Shown piece by piece: positions 13,839 through 28,300 of a DNA stretch of 64,000 bases. The notes under the pieces are model-generated. The model made no database searches. It was not told where the DNA came from and saw only the letters and a list, made by a program, of their open reading frames with translations. This stretch comes from Parietaria judaica (Eukaryota; Streptophyta; Magnoliopsida; Rosales; Urticaceae). Made by a program: the position numbers and the translations under genes. Each line of letters starts with the position of its first letter. The first letter of the stretch is position 1. Where the stretch lies: positions 4,086,001 through 4,150,000 of the forward strand of contig OX940864.1 in the NCBI GenBank assembly GCA_954871525.1, written 5' to 3'.

Positions 13839-16800
13839 ATGATTTTAGGACTAATACATTGGAATTTGAATATAACAAGAGTTCTCATGCAAAAATATGC
13901 AAGGATTAAATTGTTTACGAGAAATGCCATAGGAAATGCTATAGCATTTCCTATAGCATTTCTTTATTTTACATTTTTTACAACCTTAAATTTCGAACCA
14001 ATTGAAAAAATAATGATTTTAGGGCTTATACATTTAAATTTTAATATAACAAGAGTTCTCATGCAAAAATATGCAAGGATTTAATTGTTGACGAGAAATG
14101 CCATAGGAAATGCTATAGAATTTCCTATAGAATTTCTTTATTTTACATTTTTTACAACCTTAAATTTCGAACCAATTGAAAAAATAATGATTTCAGGGCT
14201 TATACATTGGAATTTGAATATAACAAGAGTTCTCATGCAAAAATATGCAAGGATTAAATTGTTGACGAGAAATGCCATAGGAAATGCTATAGTATTTCCT
14301 ATAGCATTTCTTTATTTTACATTGTTTACGACCTAAAATTCGAACCAATTGAAAAAATAATGATTTTAGGACTTATACATTCGAATTTGAATATAACAAG
14401 AGTTCTCATGCAAAAATATGCAAGGATTAAATTGTTTACGAGAAATGCCATAGGAAATGCTATAGCATTTCTTTATTTTACATTTTTACAACCTTAAATT
14501 TCGAACCAATTGAAAAAATAATGATTTTAGGGCTTATACATTGAAATTTTAATATAAAAAGAGTTCTCATGAAAAAATATGCAAGGATTAAATTGTTGAC
14601 GAGAAATGCAATAGGAAAAGCTATAGCATTTCCTATAGCATTTCTTTATTTGACATTTTTTACAACCTTAAATTTTGAACCAATTGAAAAAATAATGATT
14701 TTAGGGCTTATACATTGGAATTTGAATATAACAAGAGTTCTCATGCCAAAATATGCAAGGATTAAATTGTTGACGAGAAATGCCATAGGAAATGCATTTC
14801 TTTATTTTACATTTTTTACAACCTTAAATTTCGAACTAATTGAAAAAATAATGATTTTAGGGCTTATACATTGGAATTTGAATATAACAAGAGTTCTCAT
14901 GCAAAAATATGCAAGGAATAAATTGTTGACGAGAAATGCCATAGGAAATGCTATAGAATTTCCTATAGAATTTAATGATTTTACATTTTTTACAACCTTA
15001 AATTTCGAACCAATTGAAAAAATAATGATTTTAGGGCTTATACATTGAAATTTGAATATAACAAGAGTTCTCATGCAAAAATATGCTAGGATTAAATTGT
15101 TGACGAGAAATGCCATAGGAAATGCTATAGCATTTCCTATAACATTTCTTTATTTGACATTTTTTACAACCTTAAATTTCGAACCAATTGAAAAAATAAT
15201 GATTTTAGGGCTTATACATTGGAATTTAAATATAACAAGAGTTCTCATGCCAAAATATGCAAGGATTAAATTGTTGACGAGAAATGCCATAGGAAGTGCT
15301 ATAGCATTTCCTGTAGCATTTCTTTATTTTACATTGTTTACGACCTTAAATTTCGAACCAATTGAAAAAATAATGATTTTAGGGCTTATACATTGGAATT
15401 TGAATATAACAAGAGTTCTCATGCAAAAATATGCAAGAATTAAACTGTTGACGAGAAATGCCATAGGAAGTGCTATAGCATTTCCTGTAGCATTTCTTTA
15501 TTTTACATTGTTTACGACCTAAAATTCGAACCAATTGAAAAAATAATGATTTTAGGCCTTATACATTGGAATTTGAATATAACAAGAGTTCTCATGCAAA
15601 AATATGCAAGGATTAAATTGTTTACGAGAAATGTCGTAGGAAATGCTATAGCATTTCCTATAGCATTTCTTTATTTTACATTGTTTACGACCTAAAATTC
15701 GAACCAATTGAAAAAATAATGATTTTAGGACTAATACATTGGAATTTGAATATAACAAGAGTTCTCATGCAAAAATATGCAAGGATTAAATTGTTTACGA
15801 GAAATGCCATAGGAAATGCTATAGCATTTCCTATAGCATTTCTTTATTTTACATTTTTTACAACCTTAAATTTCGAACCAATTGAAAAAATAATGATTTT
15901 AGGGCTTATACATTTAAATTTTAATATAACAAGAGTTCTCATGCAAAAATATGCAAGGATTAAATTGTTGACGAGAAATGCCATAGGAAATGCTATAGAA
16001 TTTCCTATAGAATTTCTTTATTTTACATTTTTTACAACCTTAAATTTCGAACCAATTGAAAAAATAATGATTTCAGGGCTTATACATTGGAATTTGAATA
16101 TAACAAGAGTTCTCATGCAAAAATATGCAAGAATTAAATTGTTGACGAGAAATGCCATAAGAAATGCTATAGTATTTCCTATAGCATTTCTTTATTTTAC
16201 ATTGTTTACGACCTAAAATTCGAACCAATTGAAAAAATAATGATTTTAGGACTTATACATTCGAATTTGAATATAACAAGAGTTCTCATGCAAAAATATG
16301 CAAGGATTAAATTGTTTACGAGAAATGCCATAGGAAATGCTATAGCATTTCTTTATTTTACATTTTTACAACCTTAAATTTCGAACCAATTGAAAAAATA
16401 ATGATTTTAGGGCTTATACATTGAAATTTGAATATAAAAAGAGTTCTCATGAAAAAATATGCAAGGATTAAATTGTTGACGAGAAATGCAATAGGAAAAG
16501 CTATACCATTTCCTATAGCATTTCTTTATTTGACATTTTTTACAACCTTAAATTTTGAACCAATTGAAAAAATAATGATTTTAGGGCTTATACATTGGAA
16601 TTTGAATATAACAAGAGTTCTCATGCCAAAATATGCAAGGATTAAATTGTTGACGAGAAATGCCATAGGAAATGCATTTCTTTATTTTACATTTTTTACA
16701 ACCTTAAATTTCGAACTAATTGAAAAAATAATGATTTTAGGGCTTATACATTGGAATTTGAATATAACAAGAGTTCTCATGCAAAAATATGCAAGGAATA

Positions 16801-18957
16801 AATTGTTGACGAGAAATGCCATAGGAAATGCTATAGAATTTCCTATAGAATTTAATGATTTTACATTTTTTACAACCTTAAATTTCGAACCAATTGAAAA
16901 AATAATGATTTTAGGGCTTATACATTGAAATTTGAATATAACAAGAGTTCTCATGCAAAAATATGCTAGGATTAAATTGTTGACGAGAAATGCCATAGGA
17001 AATGCTATAGCATTTCCTATAACATTTCTTTATTTGACATTTTTTACAACCTTAAATTTCGAACCAATTGAAAAAATAATGATTTTAGGGCTTATACATT
17101 GGAATTTGAATATAACAAGAGTTCTCATGCCAAAATATGCAAGGATTAAATTGTTGACGAGAAATGCCATAGGAAGTGCTATAGCATTTCCTGTAGCATT
17201 TCTTTATTTTACATTGTTTACGACCTTAAATTTCGAACCAATTGAAAAAATAATGATTTTAGGGCTTATACATTGGAATTTGAATATAACAAGAGTTCTC
17301 ATGCAAAAATATGCAAGAATTAAACTGTTGACGAGAAATGCCATAGGAAGTGCTATAGCATTTCCTGTAGCATTTCTTTATTTTACATTGTTTACGACCT
17401 AAAATTCGAACCAATTGAAAAAATAATGATTTTAGGCCTTATACATTGGAATTTGAATATAACAAGAGTTCTCATGCAAAAATATGCAAGGATTAAATTG
17501 TTTACGAAAAATGTCGTAGGAAATGCTATAGCATTTCCTATAGCATTTCTTTATTTTACATTGTTTACGACCTAAAATTCGAACCAATTGAAAAAATAAT
17601 GATTTTAGGACTAATACATTGGAATTTGAATATAACAAGAGTTCTCATGCAAAAATATGCAAGGATTAAATTGTTTACGAGAAATGCCATAGGAAATGCT
17701 ATAGCATTTCCTATAGCATTTCTTTATTTTACATTTTTTACAACCTTAAATTTCGAACCAATTGAAAAAATAATGATTTTAGGGCTTATACATTTAAATT
17801 TTAATATAACAAGAGTTCTCATGCAAAAATATGCAAGGATTAAATTGTTGACGAGAAATGCCATAGGAAATGCTATAGAATTTCCTATAGAATTTCTTTA
17901 TTTTACATTTTTTACAACCTTAAATTTCGAACCAATTGAAAAAATAATGATTTCAGGGCTTATACATTGGAATTTGAATATAACAAGAGTTCTCATGCAA
18001 AAATATGCAAGAATTAAATTGTTGACGAGAAATGCCATAGGAAATGCTATAGTATTTCCTATAGCATTTCTTTATTTTACATTGTTTACGACCTAAAATT
18101 CGAACCAATTGAAAAAATAATTATTTTAGGACTTATACATTCGAATTTGAATATAACAAGAGTTCTCATGCAAAAATATGCAAGGATTAAATTGTTTACG
18201 AGAAATGCCATAGGAAATGCTATAGCATTTCTTTATTTTACATTTTTACAACCTTAAATTTCGAACCAATTGAAAAAATAATGATTTTAGAGCTTATACA
18301 TTGAAATTTGAATATAAAAAGAGTTCTCATGCAAAAATATGCAAGGATTAAATTGTTGACGAGAAATGCAATAGGAAAAGCTATAGCATTTCCTATAGCA
18401 TTTCTTTATTTGACATTTTTTACAACCTTAAATTTCGAACCAATTGAAAAAATAATGATTTTAGGGCTTATACATTATAATTTGAATATAACAAGAGTTC
18501 TCATGCCAAAATATGCAAGGATTAAATTGTTGACGAGAAATGCCATAGGAAATGCATTTCTTTATTTTACATTTTTTACAACCTTAAATTTCGAACTAAT
18601 TGAAAAAATAATGATTTTAGGGCTTATACATTGGAATTTGAATATAACAAGAGTTCTCATGCAAAAATATGCAAGGAATAAATTGTTGACGAGAAATGCC
18701 ATAGGAAATGCTATAGAATTTCCTATAGAATTTCTTTATTTTACATTTTTTACAACCTTAAATTTCGAACCAATTGAAAAAATAATGATTTTAGGGCTTA
18801 TACATTGGAATTTGAATATAACAAGAGTTCTCATGCAAAAATATGCAAGGATTAAATTGTTGACGAGAAATGCCATAGGAAGTGCTATAGCATTTCCTAT
18901 AGCATTTCTTTATTTTACATTGTTTACGACCTAAAATTCGAACCAATTGAAAAAATA
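13839..18957 (+). repeat. 11-monomer HOR, 1880 bp, two copies plus a partial third
   Basis: Units start at 13839, 15719 and 17599, at an exact offset of 1880 bp. Each consists of the same 1707-bp ten-monomer part found in the 3443-bp unit plus one further monomer of about 173 bp, the GGCCTTATAC type with GTCGTAGG. The 1880-bp unit is therefore the 3443-bp unit minus 1563 bp, which is nine monomers. The third copy follows the pattern to about 18735, where AATTTAATGATTTTAC is replaced by the ordinary AATTTCTTTATTTTAC, then diverges. Confidence 0.9.
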
Positions 18958-21900
18958 ATGATTTTAGGACTTATACATTGGAATTTGAATATAACAAGAG
19001 TTCTTATGCAAAAATATGCAAGGATTAAATTGTTTACGAGAAATGCCATAGGAAATGCTATAGCATTTCTTTATTTGACATTTTTTACAACCTTAAATTT
19101 CAAACCAATAGAAAAAATAATGATTTTAGGGCTTATTCATTGGAATTTGAATATAACAAGAGTTCTCATGCCAAAATATGCAAGGATTAAATTGTTGACG
19201 AGAAATGCCATAGGAAATGCTATAGCTTTTCTTTATTTGACATTTTTTATGACCTAAAATTTGGAACCAATTGGAAAAATAATGATTTTAGGGCTTATAC
19301 ATTGGAATTTTAATATAACAAGAGTTCTCATGCAAAAATATGCAAGGATTAAATTATTGACGAAAAATGCCATAGAAAATGTTATAGCATTTCCTATAGC
19401 ATTTCTTTATTTGACATTTTTTACAACCTTAAATTTCGAACCAATTGAAAAAAATAATGATTTTAGGGCTTATACATTGGAATTTGAATATAACAAGAGT
19501 TCTCATGCCAAAATATGCAAGGATTAAATTGTTGACGAGAAATGCCATAGGAAATGCTATTGCATTTCTTTGACATTTTTTACAACCTTAAATTTCGAAC
19601 CAATTGAAAAAATAATTATTTTAGGGCTTATACATTGGAATTTGAATATAACAAGAGTTCTCATGCAAAAATGTACAAGAATTAAATTGTTGACGAGAAT
19701 TGCCATAGGAAATGTTATAGATATTCCTATAGAATTTCTTTATTTGACATTTTTTACAACCTTAAATTTCGAACCAATTGAAAAAATAATGATTTTAGGG
19801 CTTATACATTGGAATTTGAATATAACAAGAGTTCTCATGCCAAAATATGCAAGGATTAAATTGTTGACGAGAAATGCCATAGGAAATGCTATAGCATTTC
19901 CTATAGGATTTCTTTATTTTACATTTTTTACAACCTTGAATTTCGAACCAATTGAAAAAATAATGATTTTAGGGCTTATACATTGGAATTTGAATATAAC
20001 AAGAGTTCTCATGCAAAAATGTACAAGAATTAAATTGTTGACGAGAAATGCCATAGGAAATGTTATAGATATTCCTATAGAATTTCTTTATTTGACATTT
20101 TTTACAACCTTAAATTTCGAACCAATTGAAAAAATAATGATTTTAGGGCTTATACATTGGAATTTGAATATAACAAGAGTTTTCATGCCAAAATATGCAA
20201 GGATTCAATTGTTGACGAGAAATGCCATCGGAAATGCTTATTTTACATTTTTTACAACCTTAAATTTCAAACCAATTGAAAAAATAATGATTTTAGGGCT
20301 TATTCATTGGAATTTGAATATAACAACAGTTCTCATGCAAAAATATGCAAGGATGAAATTGTTGACGAGAAATGCCATAGGAAATGCTATAGCATTTCCT
20401 ATAGCATTTCTTTATTTTATATTTTTAACAACCTTAAATTTCGAACCAATTAAAAAAATAATGATTTTAGGGCTTATTCATTGGAATTTGAATATAAGAA
20501 GAGTTCTCATGCAAAAATATGCAAGGATTAAATTGTTGACGAGAAATGCCATAGGAAATGCTATTGCATTTCTTTGACATGTTTTACAACCTTAAATTTC
20601 GAACCAATTGAAAAAATAATGATTTTAGGGCTTATACATTGGAATTTGAATATAACAAGAGTTCTCATGCAAAAATATACAAGGATTAAATTGTTGACGA
20701 GAAATGCCATAGGAAATGCTATAGAATTTCATATAGAATTTCTTTATTTGACATTTTTTACAACCTTAAATTTCGAACCAATTGAAAAAATAATGATTTT
20801 AGGGCTTATACATTGGAATTTGAATATAACAAGAGTTTTCATGCCAAAATATGCAAGGATTCAATTGTTGACGAGAAATGCCATCGGAAATGCTTATTTT
20901 ACATTTTTTACAACCTTAAATTTCGAACCAATTGAAAAAATAATGATTTTAGGGCTTATACATTGGAATTTGAATATAACAAGAGTTCTCATGCAAAAAT
21001 ATGCAAGAATTAAATTGTTGACGAGAAATGCCATAGGAAATGCTATAGAATTTCCTATAGCATTTCTTTATTTTATATTTTTTACAACCTTAAATTTCGA
21101 ACCAATTGAAAAAATAATGATTTTAGGGCTTATACATTGGAATTTGAATATAACAAAAGTTCTCATGCAAAAATATGCAAGGATTAAATTGTTGACGAGA
21201 AATGCCACAGGAAATGCTATAGAATTTCATATAGAATTTCTTTATTTGACATTTTTTACAACCTTAAATTTTGAACCAATTAAAAAAATTATGATTTTAG
21301 GGCTTATTCATTGGAATTTGAATATAACAAGAGTTCTCATGCAAAAATATGCAAGGATTACATTGTTGACGAGAAATGCCATAGGAAATGCTATAGCATT
21401 TCCTATAGCATTTCTTTATTTGACATTTTTTACAACCTTAAATTTCGAACCAATTGATAAAATAATGATTTTAGGGCTTATATATTGGAATTTGAATATA
21501 AAAAGAGTTCTCATGCAAAAATATGCCCGGATTAAATTGTTGACGAGGAATGCCATAGGAAATGCTATAGCATTTCCAATAGCATTTCTTTATTTTACAT
21601 TGTTTACGACCTAAAATTTTGAACCAATTGAAAAAAATTATGATTTTAGGGCTTATTCATTGGAATTTGAATATAACAAGAGTTCTTAATCCAAAATATT
21701 CAAGGATTAAATTGTTGACGAGAAATGCCATAGGAAATGCTATAGCATTTCCTACGGCATTTCTTTATTTGAATTTTTTTACAACCTTAAATTCGAACCA
21801 ATTGAAAAAATAATTATTTTAGGGCATATACATTGGAATTTGAATATAACAAGAGTTCTCATGCAAAAATATGCAAGGATTAAATTGATCACGAGAAATG

Positions 21901-24900
21901 CCATAGGAAATGATATAGAATTTCCTATATAATTTCTTTATTTTACATTTATTACAACCTTAAATTTAAAACCAATCAAAAAAATAATGATTTTAAGGCT
22001 TATACATTCGAATTTTAATATTACACGTTCTCATGCAAAAATATGAAAGGATTAAATTGTTGACGAGAAATGCCATAGGAAATGCTAGTGCATTTCTTTA
22101 TTTGACATTTTTTACAACCTTAAATTTCGAACCAATTGAAAAAATAATGATATTAGGGCATATACATTGGAATTTGAATATAACAAGAGTTCTCATGCCA
22201 AAATATGCAATGATTAAATTGTTGACGAGAAATGCCATAGGAAATGCTATAGCATTTCCTATAGCATTTCTTTATTTTACATTTTTTACAACCTTAAATT
22301 TCTAACCAATTGAAAAAATAATGATTTTAGGGCTTATACATTGGAATTTGAATATAACAAGAGTTCTCATGCAAAAATATGCAAGGATTAAATTGTTGAC
22401 GAGAAATGCCATAGGAAATGCTATAGCATTTCCAATAGCATTTATTTATTTGACATTTTTTACAACCTTAAATCTCGAACCAATTGAAAAAATAATGATA
22501 TTTAGACTTATACATTGAAATTTGAATATAACAAGAGTTCTCATGCCAAAATATGCAAGGATTAAATTGTTGACGAGAAATGCCATAGGAAATGCTATAG
22601 CATTTCCTATAACATTTCTTTATTTTACATTTTTACAACCTTAAATTTCGAACAAATTGGAAAATAATAATTTTAAGGCTTATACATTGGAATTTGAATA
22701 TAAAAAGAGTTCTCATGCAAAAATATGCAAGGATTAAATTGTTGACGAGAAATGCCATAGGAAATGCTAGCATTTCCTATAGCATTTCTTTATTTTACAT
22801 TGTTTACGACCTAAAATTTCGAACCAATTGAAAAAATAATGATTTTAGGGCTTATACATTGGAATTTGAATATAACAAGAGTTCTCATGCAAAAATATGC
22901 AAGGATGAAATTGTTGACGAGAAATGCCATAGGAAATGCTATAGCATTTCTTTATTTGACATTTTTTACAACCTTAAATTTCGAACCAATTGAAAAAATA
23001 ACGATATTAGGGCTTATACATTGGAATTTGAATATAACAAGAGTTCTCATGCAAAAATATGCAAGGATTAAATTGTTGACGAGAAATGCCATAGGAAATG
23101 CTATAGCATTTCTTATTGCATTTCTTTATTTTACATTGTTTACGACCTAAAATTTCGAACCAATTGAAAAAATAATGATTTTAGGGCTTATACATTGGAA
23201 TTTGAATATAACAAGAGTTCTCATGCAAAAATATGCAAGGATTAAATTGTTGACGAGAAATGCCATAGGAAATGCTATAGCATTTCCTATAGCATTTCTT
23301 TATTTTACATTTTTTACAACCTTAAATTTCGAACCAATTAAAAAATAATGATTTTAGGGCTTATACATTGGAATTTGAATATAACAAGAGTTCTCATGCA
23401 AAAATATGCAAGGATTAAATTGTTAACGAGAAATGCCATAGGAAATGCTATAGCATTTCCAATAGCATTTATTTATTTGAAATTTTTTACAACCTTAAAT
23501 TTTGAACCAATTTAAAAAATAATGATATTTGGGCTTATACATTGGAATTTTAATATAACAAGAGTTCTCATGCCAAAATATGCAAGGATTAAATTGTTGA
23601 CGAGAAATGCCATAGGAAATCCTATAGCATTTCCTATAGCATTTCTTTATTTTACATTTTTTACAAACTTAAATTTCGAACCAATTGAAAAATAATGATT
23701 TTAAGGCTTATACATTGGAATTTGAATATAACAAGAGTTCTCATGCAAAAATATGCAAGGATTAAATTGTTGACGAGAAATGCCATAGGAAATGCTATAG
23801 CATTTCCTATAGCATTTCTTTATTTTACATTGTTTACGACCTAAAATTTCGAACCAATTGAAAAAATAATGATTTTAGGGCTTATACATTGGAATTTTAA
23901 TATAACAAGAGTTCTCATGCAAAAATATGCAAGGATTAAATTGTTGACGAGAAATGCCATAGGAAATGCTATAGCATTTCCTATAGCATTTCTTTATTTT
24001 ACATTTTTTACAACCTTAAATTTCGAACCAATTGAAAAAAATAATGATTTTAGGGCTTATACATTGGAATTTGAATATAACAAGAGTTCTCATGCAAAAA
24101 TATGCAAGGATTAAATTGTTAACGAGAAATGCCATAGGAAATGCTCTAGCATTTCCAATAGCATTTATTTATTTGACATTTTTTACAACCTTAAATTTCG
24201 AACCAAGTGAAAAATAATGATATTTGGGCTTATACATTGGAATTTGAATATAACAAGAGTTCTCATGCCAAAATATGCAAGGATTAAATTGTTGAGGAGA
24301 AATGCCATAGGAAATGCTATATCATTTCCTATAGCATTTCTTTATTTTACTTTTTTTACAACCTTAAATTTCGAACCAATTGAAAAATAATGATTTTAAG
24401 GCTTATACATTGGAATTTGAATATAACAAGAGCTCTCATGCAAAAATATGCAAGGATTAAATTGTTGACGAGAAATGCCATAGGAAATGCTATAGCATTT
24501 CCTATAGCATTTTTTATTTTACATTGTTTACGACCTAAAATTTCGAACCAATTGAAAAAATAATGATTTTAGGGCTTATACATTGGAATTTGAATATAAC
24601 AAGAGTTCTCATGCAAAAATATGAAAGGATTAAATTGTTGACGAGAAATGCCATACGAAATGCTATAGCATTTCTTTATTTGACATTTTTTACAACCCTA
24701 ATTTTCGAACCAATTGAAAAAATAATGATATTAGGGCTTATACATTGGAATTTAAATATAACAAGATTTCTCATGCCAAAATATGCAAGGATTAAATTGT
24801 TGACGAGAAATGCCATAGGAAATGCTATAGCATTTCCTATATCATTTCTTTATTTTACATTTTTTACAACCTTAAATTTCGAACCAATTGAAAATTAATG

Positions 24901-26673
24901 ATTTTAAGGCTTATACATTGGAATTTTAATATAACAAGAGTTCTCATGCAAAAATATGCAAGGATTAAATTGTTGACGAGAAATGCCATAGGAAATGCTA
25001 TAGCATTTCCTATTGCATTTCTTTATTTTACATTGTTTACGACCTAAAATTTCGAACCAATTGAAAAAATAATGATTTTAGGGCTTATACATTTGAATTT
25101 GAATATAACAAGAGTTCTCATGCAAAAATATGCAAGGATGAAATTGTTGACGAGAAATGCCATAGGAAATGCTATAGCATTTCTTTATTTGACATTTTTT
25201 ACAACCTTAAATTTTGAACCAATTGAAAAAATAATGATATTAGGGCTTATACATTGGAATTTGAATATAACAAGAGTTCTCATGCAAAAATATGCAAGGA
25301 ATTAATTGTTGACGAGAAATGCCATAGGAAATGCTATAGCATTTCCTATTGCATTTCTTTATTTTACATTGTTTACGACCTAAAATTTCGAACCAATTAA
25401 AAAAATAATGATTTTAGGGCTTATACAGTGGAATTTGAATATAACAAGAGTTCTCATGCAAAAATATGCAAGGATTAAATTGTTGACGAGAAATGCCATA
25501 GGAAATGCTATAGCATTTCCTATAGCATTTCTTTATTCTACATTTTTTACAACCTTAAATTTCGAATTAATTGAAAAAATAATGATTTTAGGGCTTATAC
25601 ATTGGAATTTGAATATAACAAGAGTTCTCATGCAAAAATATGCAAGGATTAAATTGCTAACGAGAAATGCCATAGGAAATGCTATAGCATTTCCAATAGC
25701 ATTTATTTATTTGACATTTTTTACAACCTTAAATTTTGAACCAATTTAAAAAATAATGATATTTGGGCTTATACATTGGAATTTGAATAGAACAAGAGTT
25801 CTCATGCCAAAATATGCAAGGATTAAATTGTTGACGAGAAATGCCATAGGAAATGCTATAGCATTTCCTATAGTATTTCTTTATTTTACTTTTCTTACAA
25901 CCTTAAATTTCGAACCAATTGAAAAATAATGATTTTAAGGCTTATACATTGGAATTTGAATATAACAAGAGTTCTCATGCAAAAATATGCAAGGATTAAA
26001 TTGTTGACGAGAAATGCCATAGGAAATGCTACAGCATTTCCTATAGCATTTCTTTATTTTACATTGTTTACGACCTAAAATTTCGAACCAATTGAAAAAA
26101 TAATGATTTTAGGGCTTATACATTGGAATTTGAATATAACAAGAGTTCTCATGCAAAAATATGCAAGGATTAAATTGTTGACGAGAAATGCCATAGGAAA
26201 TTCTATAGCATTTCTTTATTTGACATTTTTTACAACCTTAAATTTCGAACCAATTGAAAAAAATAATGATATTAGGGCTTATACATTGGAATTTGAATAT
26301 AACAAGAGTTCTCATGCCAAAATATGCAAGGATTAAATTGTTGAAGAGAAATGCCATAGGAAATGCTATAGCATTTCCTGTGGCATTTCTTTATTTTACA
26401 TTTTTTACAACCTTAAATTTCGAACCAATTGAAAAAATAATGATTTTAGGGCTTATACATTGGAATTTTAATATAACAAGAGTTCTCATGCAAAAATATG
26501 CCAGGATTAAATTGTTGACGAGAAATGCCATAGGAAATGCTATAGCATTTCCAATAGCATTTATTTATTTGACATTTTTTACAACCTTAAATTTCGAACC
26601 AATTGAAAAAATAATGATATTTGGGCTTATACATTGGAATTTGAATATAACAAGAGTTCTCATGCAAAAATAT
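18958..26673 (+). repeat. Diverged satellite monomers with many length variants
   Basis: No long HOR is evident. Monomers differ by substitutions and by indels. Variants of about 162 bp lacking one CTATAGCATTTC are common (near 19060, 22940, 24665, 25180 and 26205). Larger losses at the palindrome occur near 20228-20245 and 20882-20900 (GGAAATGCTTATTTTAC). A local two-monomer duplication is seen around 19640-20090, where AAAATGTACAAGAATT with TATAGATATTCC occurs twice. The array stops at the 5' LTR of the first retrotransposon inside a monomer. Confidence 0.88.
26669..26673 (+). repeat. Target-site duplication, left, element 1 (AATAT)
   Basis: AATAT directly precedes the LTR start TGTAGTAGCC and is repeated directly after the 3' LTR at 37138-37142. 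It lies in the monomer segment CATGCAAAAATATGCAAGG. Five-base duplications are normal for Ty3/gypsy integrases. Confidence 0.93.
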
Positions 26674-27058
26674 TGTAGTAGCCGTAAAGGTTCTGTATAT
26701 TATCGTTTAGATGTTTAATCGATAATAAGATAAATATACATGCTCCTAGTTTTGTGATTGTATTATCTCGTGATAAATAGTAATTGTATGACTTTAAATT
26801 GACATAAATAAATCCATTAAGTTATTTTGTATTTAACCTATTTCCTATAACTTATACGACTATAAAATTTAAACTTATCTATAAATATATAGATATCTTA
26901 GTTATTAAGTAACTATTATTATTGGGTTATCATAAAAAAATAAAAATAAAAATACTAACTTAGGTACTTTGTGTATAATTACTTCTAACCTAAGGATTAA
27001 GGTATTTAAATGTTTATATTTCTATTCTATCAGATTCTTAACCGACTTAAGACACAAG

Positions 27059-27060
<2 letters not shown>

Positions 27061-27120
<60 letters not shown>
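27061..27120. repeat. (AT)n microsatellite in the 5' LTR
   Basis: Sixty bases of alternating AT broken once by ATTAT. The corresponding tract in the 3' LTR (35341-35390) is 50 bases, so the two LTRs of one insertion already differ in tract length. Confidence 0.95.
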
Positions 27121-27125
<5 letters not shown>

Positions 27126-27450
27126 TAAAACTCATCATTTGATGGTAATCTTGTAATTAATATCACATTCCTTTTTGTTAGCCATAACCGACTATATTTT
27201 GACATGGTTATCTTGGTCAAAATTGCTTGGAGTAGTATAACTCTCTTTCTCTCAAATTTCTCTCGGCCTGAACTCAAGCTTTGGATTAGGTATAAGAATT
27301 TCTCTCTGATTAATATTTCTTCCTTTGATCTATATATATAGATAGATAATAAGATGTTAACTTTCTATTTTATTGTAGTGGGAGAATGGATGAATATATA
27401 GTATATATATATTAAAATATTATAGTGTAAATTTGTTTTTAGTTCGCTAC

Positions 27451-27484
<34 letters not shown>

Positions 27485-27560
27485 AAAAGAAAAAGAAAAT
27501 GATGAGAAGGCCTCGTATGCTATATATGCAGGTTTAGTTACTAAGACAACTAAGGTTATG

Positions 27561-27602
<42 letters not shown>

Positions 27603-28300
27603 CTACACATACAAATATAGATCTGTAGTGGTGTAGGTTCTGGTATACAAGGAAATTGATATTTGTATATATAGTTAAGGTTCGGCATATTGATATTTTT
27701 TACAAGGATAGCTAAAATAATCTTATAGAAAGCTAATTATAAATTAATTTGGAAATGGGTTATAGTATTGTGAATATATAGCTTCATGAGGTTAATTGGT
27801 TTATCCTAACACTATATTATTATATTATTACTGATTGATCTCAGAATATATATAAAATCCTAGACATTGATATTTAATGTTTTGAATGATTAGGAAGTTT
27901 ATTTTCGAAGGAAGCGTAAACCGTGTTTTGTAGTGATTCAGTTGAAGTAAGGTACGTAAAAGTACTCACTGCAACACAGCAATAATAATGTGGTTTGTTT
28001 GATTGTGTGTGGTGTGAAATTCATGGTTGTATGGTTTGGTAGTTTAATTCTACCGTAGTGCGAATTATGTTCGATACGCATTGTGAGCATATCGGAAAAG
28101 CACGAGCATTAAGTCATTCATATAATCTGTAATGATACTACATATATGTATGACACTTTTAGTAAATTGCGTCGTACCAACCATTGTATATTGGGTCGCG
28201 TAGTCACTGATTACAATGTGTATGAAGCCTCCGACTGTATTGAGTCGAGTAGTCTCAAATGACACGTCGTGAGATGTTTGCCTCGGGCTGACTTGGTTAG

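Larger units (their letters stand above)
1..26673 (+). repeat. Satellite array, block 1 (about 174-bp monomer)
   Basis: Head-to-tail tandem repeat with a basic period of 174 bp; for example CATTTTTTAC recurs at 1, 175 and 349. The monomer is AT-rich. Recognisable parts in order are an A-rich stretch (TTGAAAAAATAATGATTTT), GGGCTTATACATTGG, AACAAGAGTTCTCATGC, a segment ending GTTGACGAGAAATGCC, and a palindrome followed by a second CTATAGCATTTC. Two monomer families can be told apart: one with TTTTTTACAACCTTAAATTT, the other with TTGTTTACGACCTAAAATT. All monomers have the same orientation. The size and organisation fit plant centromeric satellites, but centromere function is an inference. I do not recognise the family. 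Confidence 0.97.

Noticed and set aside
5051..17638. Minus-strand frames in the satellite (for example 5051-5257 and 7916-8230)
   Set aside because: They are the reverse frames of the same monomers, copied with each HOR unit.
1..26673. Long open reading frames in the satellite as protein-coding genes
   Set aside because: They are frames of a 58-codon tandem repeat, start and stop wherever an indel or substitution falls, and show no gene context. Repetition alone explains their length.
27092..27277. Small minus-strand frame next to the AT microsatellite
   Set aside because: It ends in an AT-repeat-coded Tyr/Ile run and lies within the LTR, with no support as a gene.
28065..28265. 66-codon minus-strand frame in each LTR (also at 36341, 52099 and 60170)
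   Set aside because: It is present only because the LTRs are copies of each other. There is no recognisable domain, and conservation follows that of the surrounding non-coding LTR.
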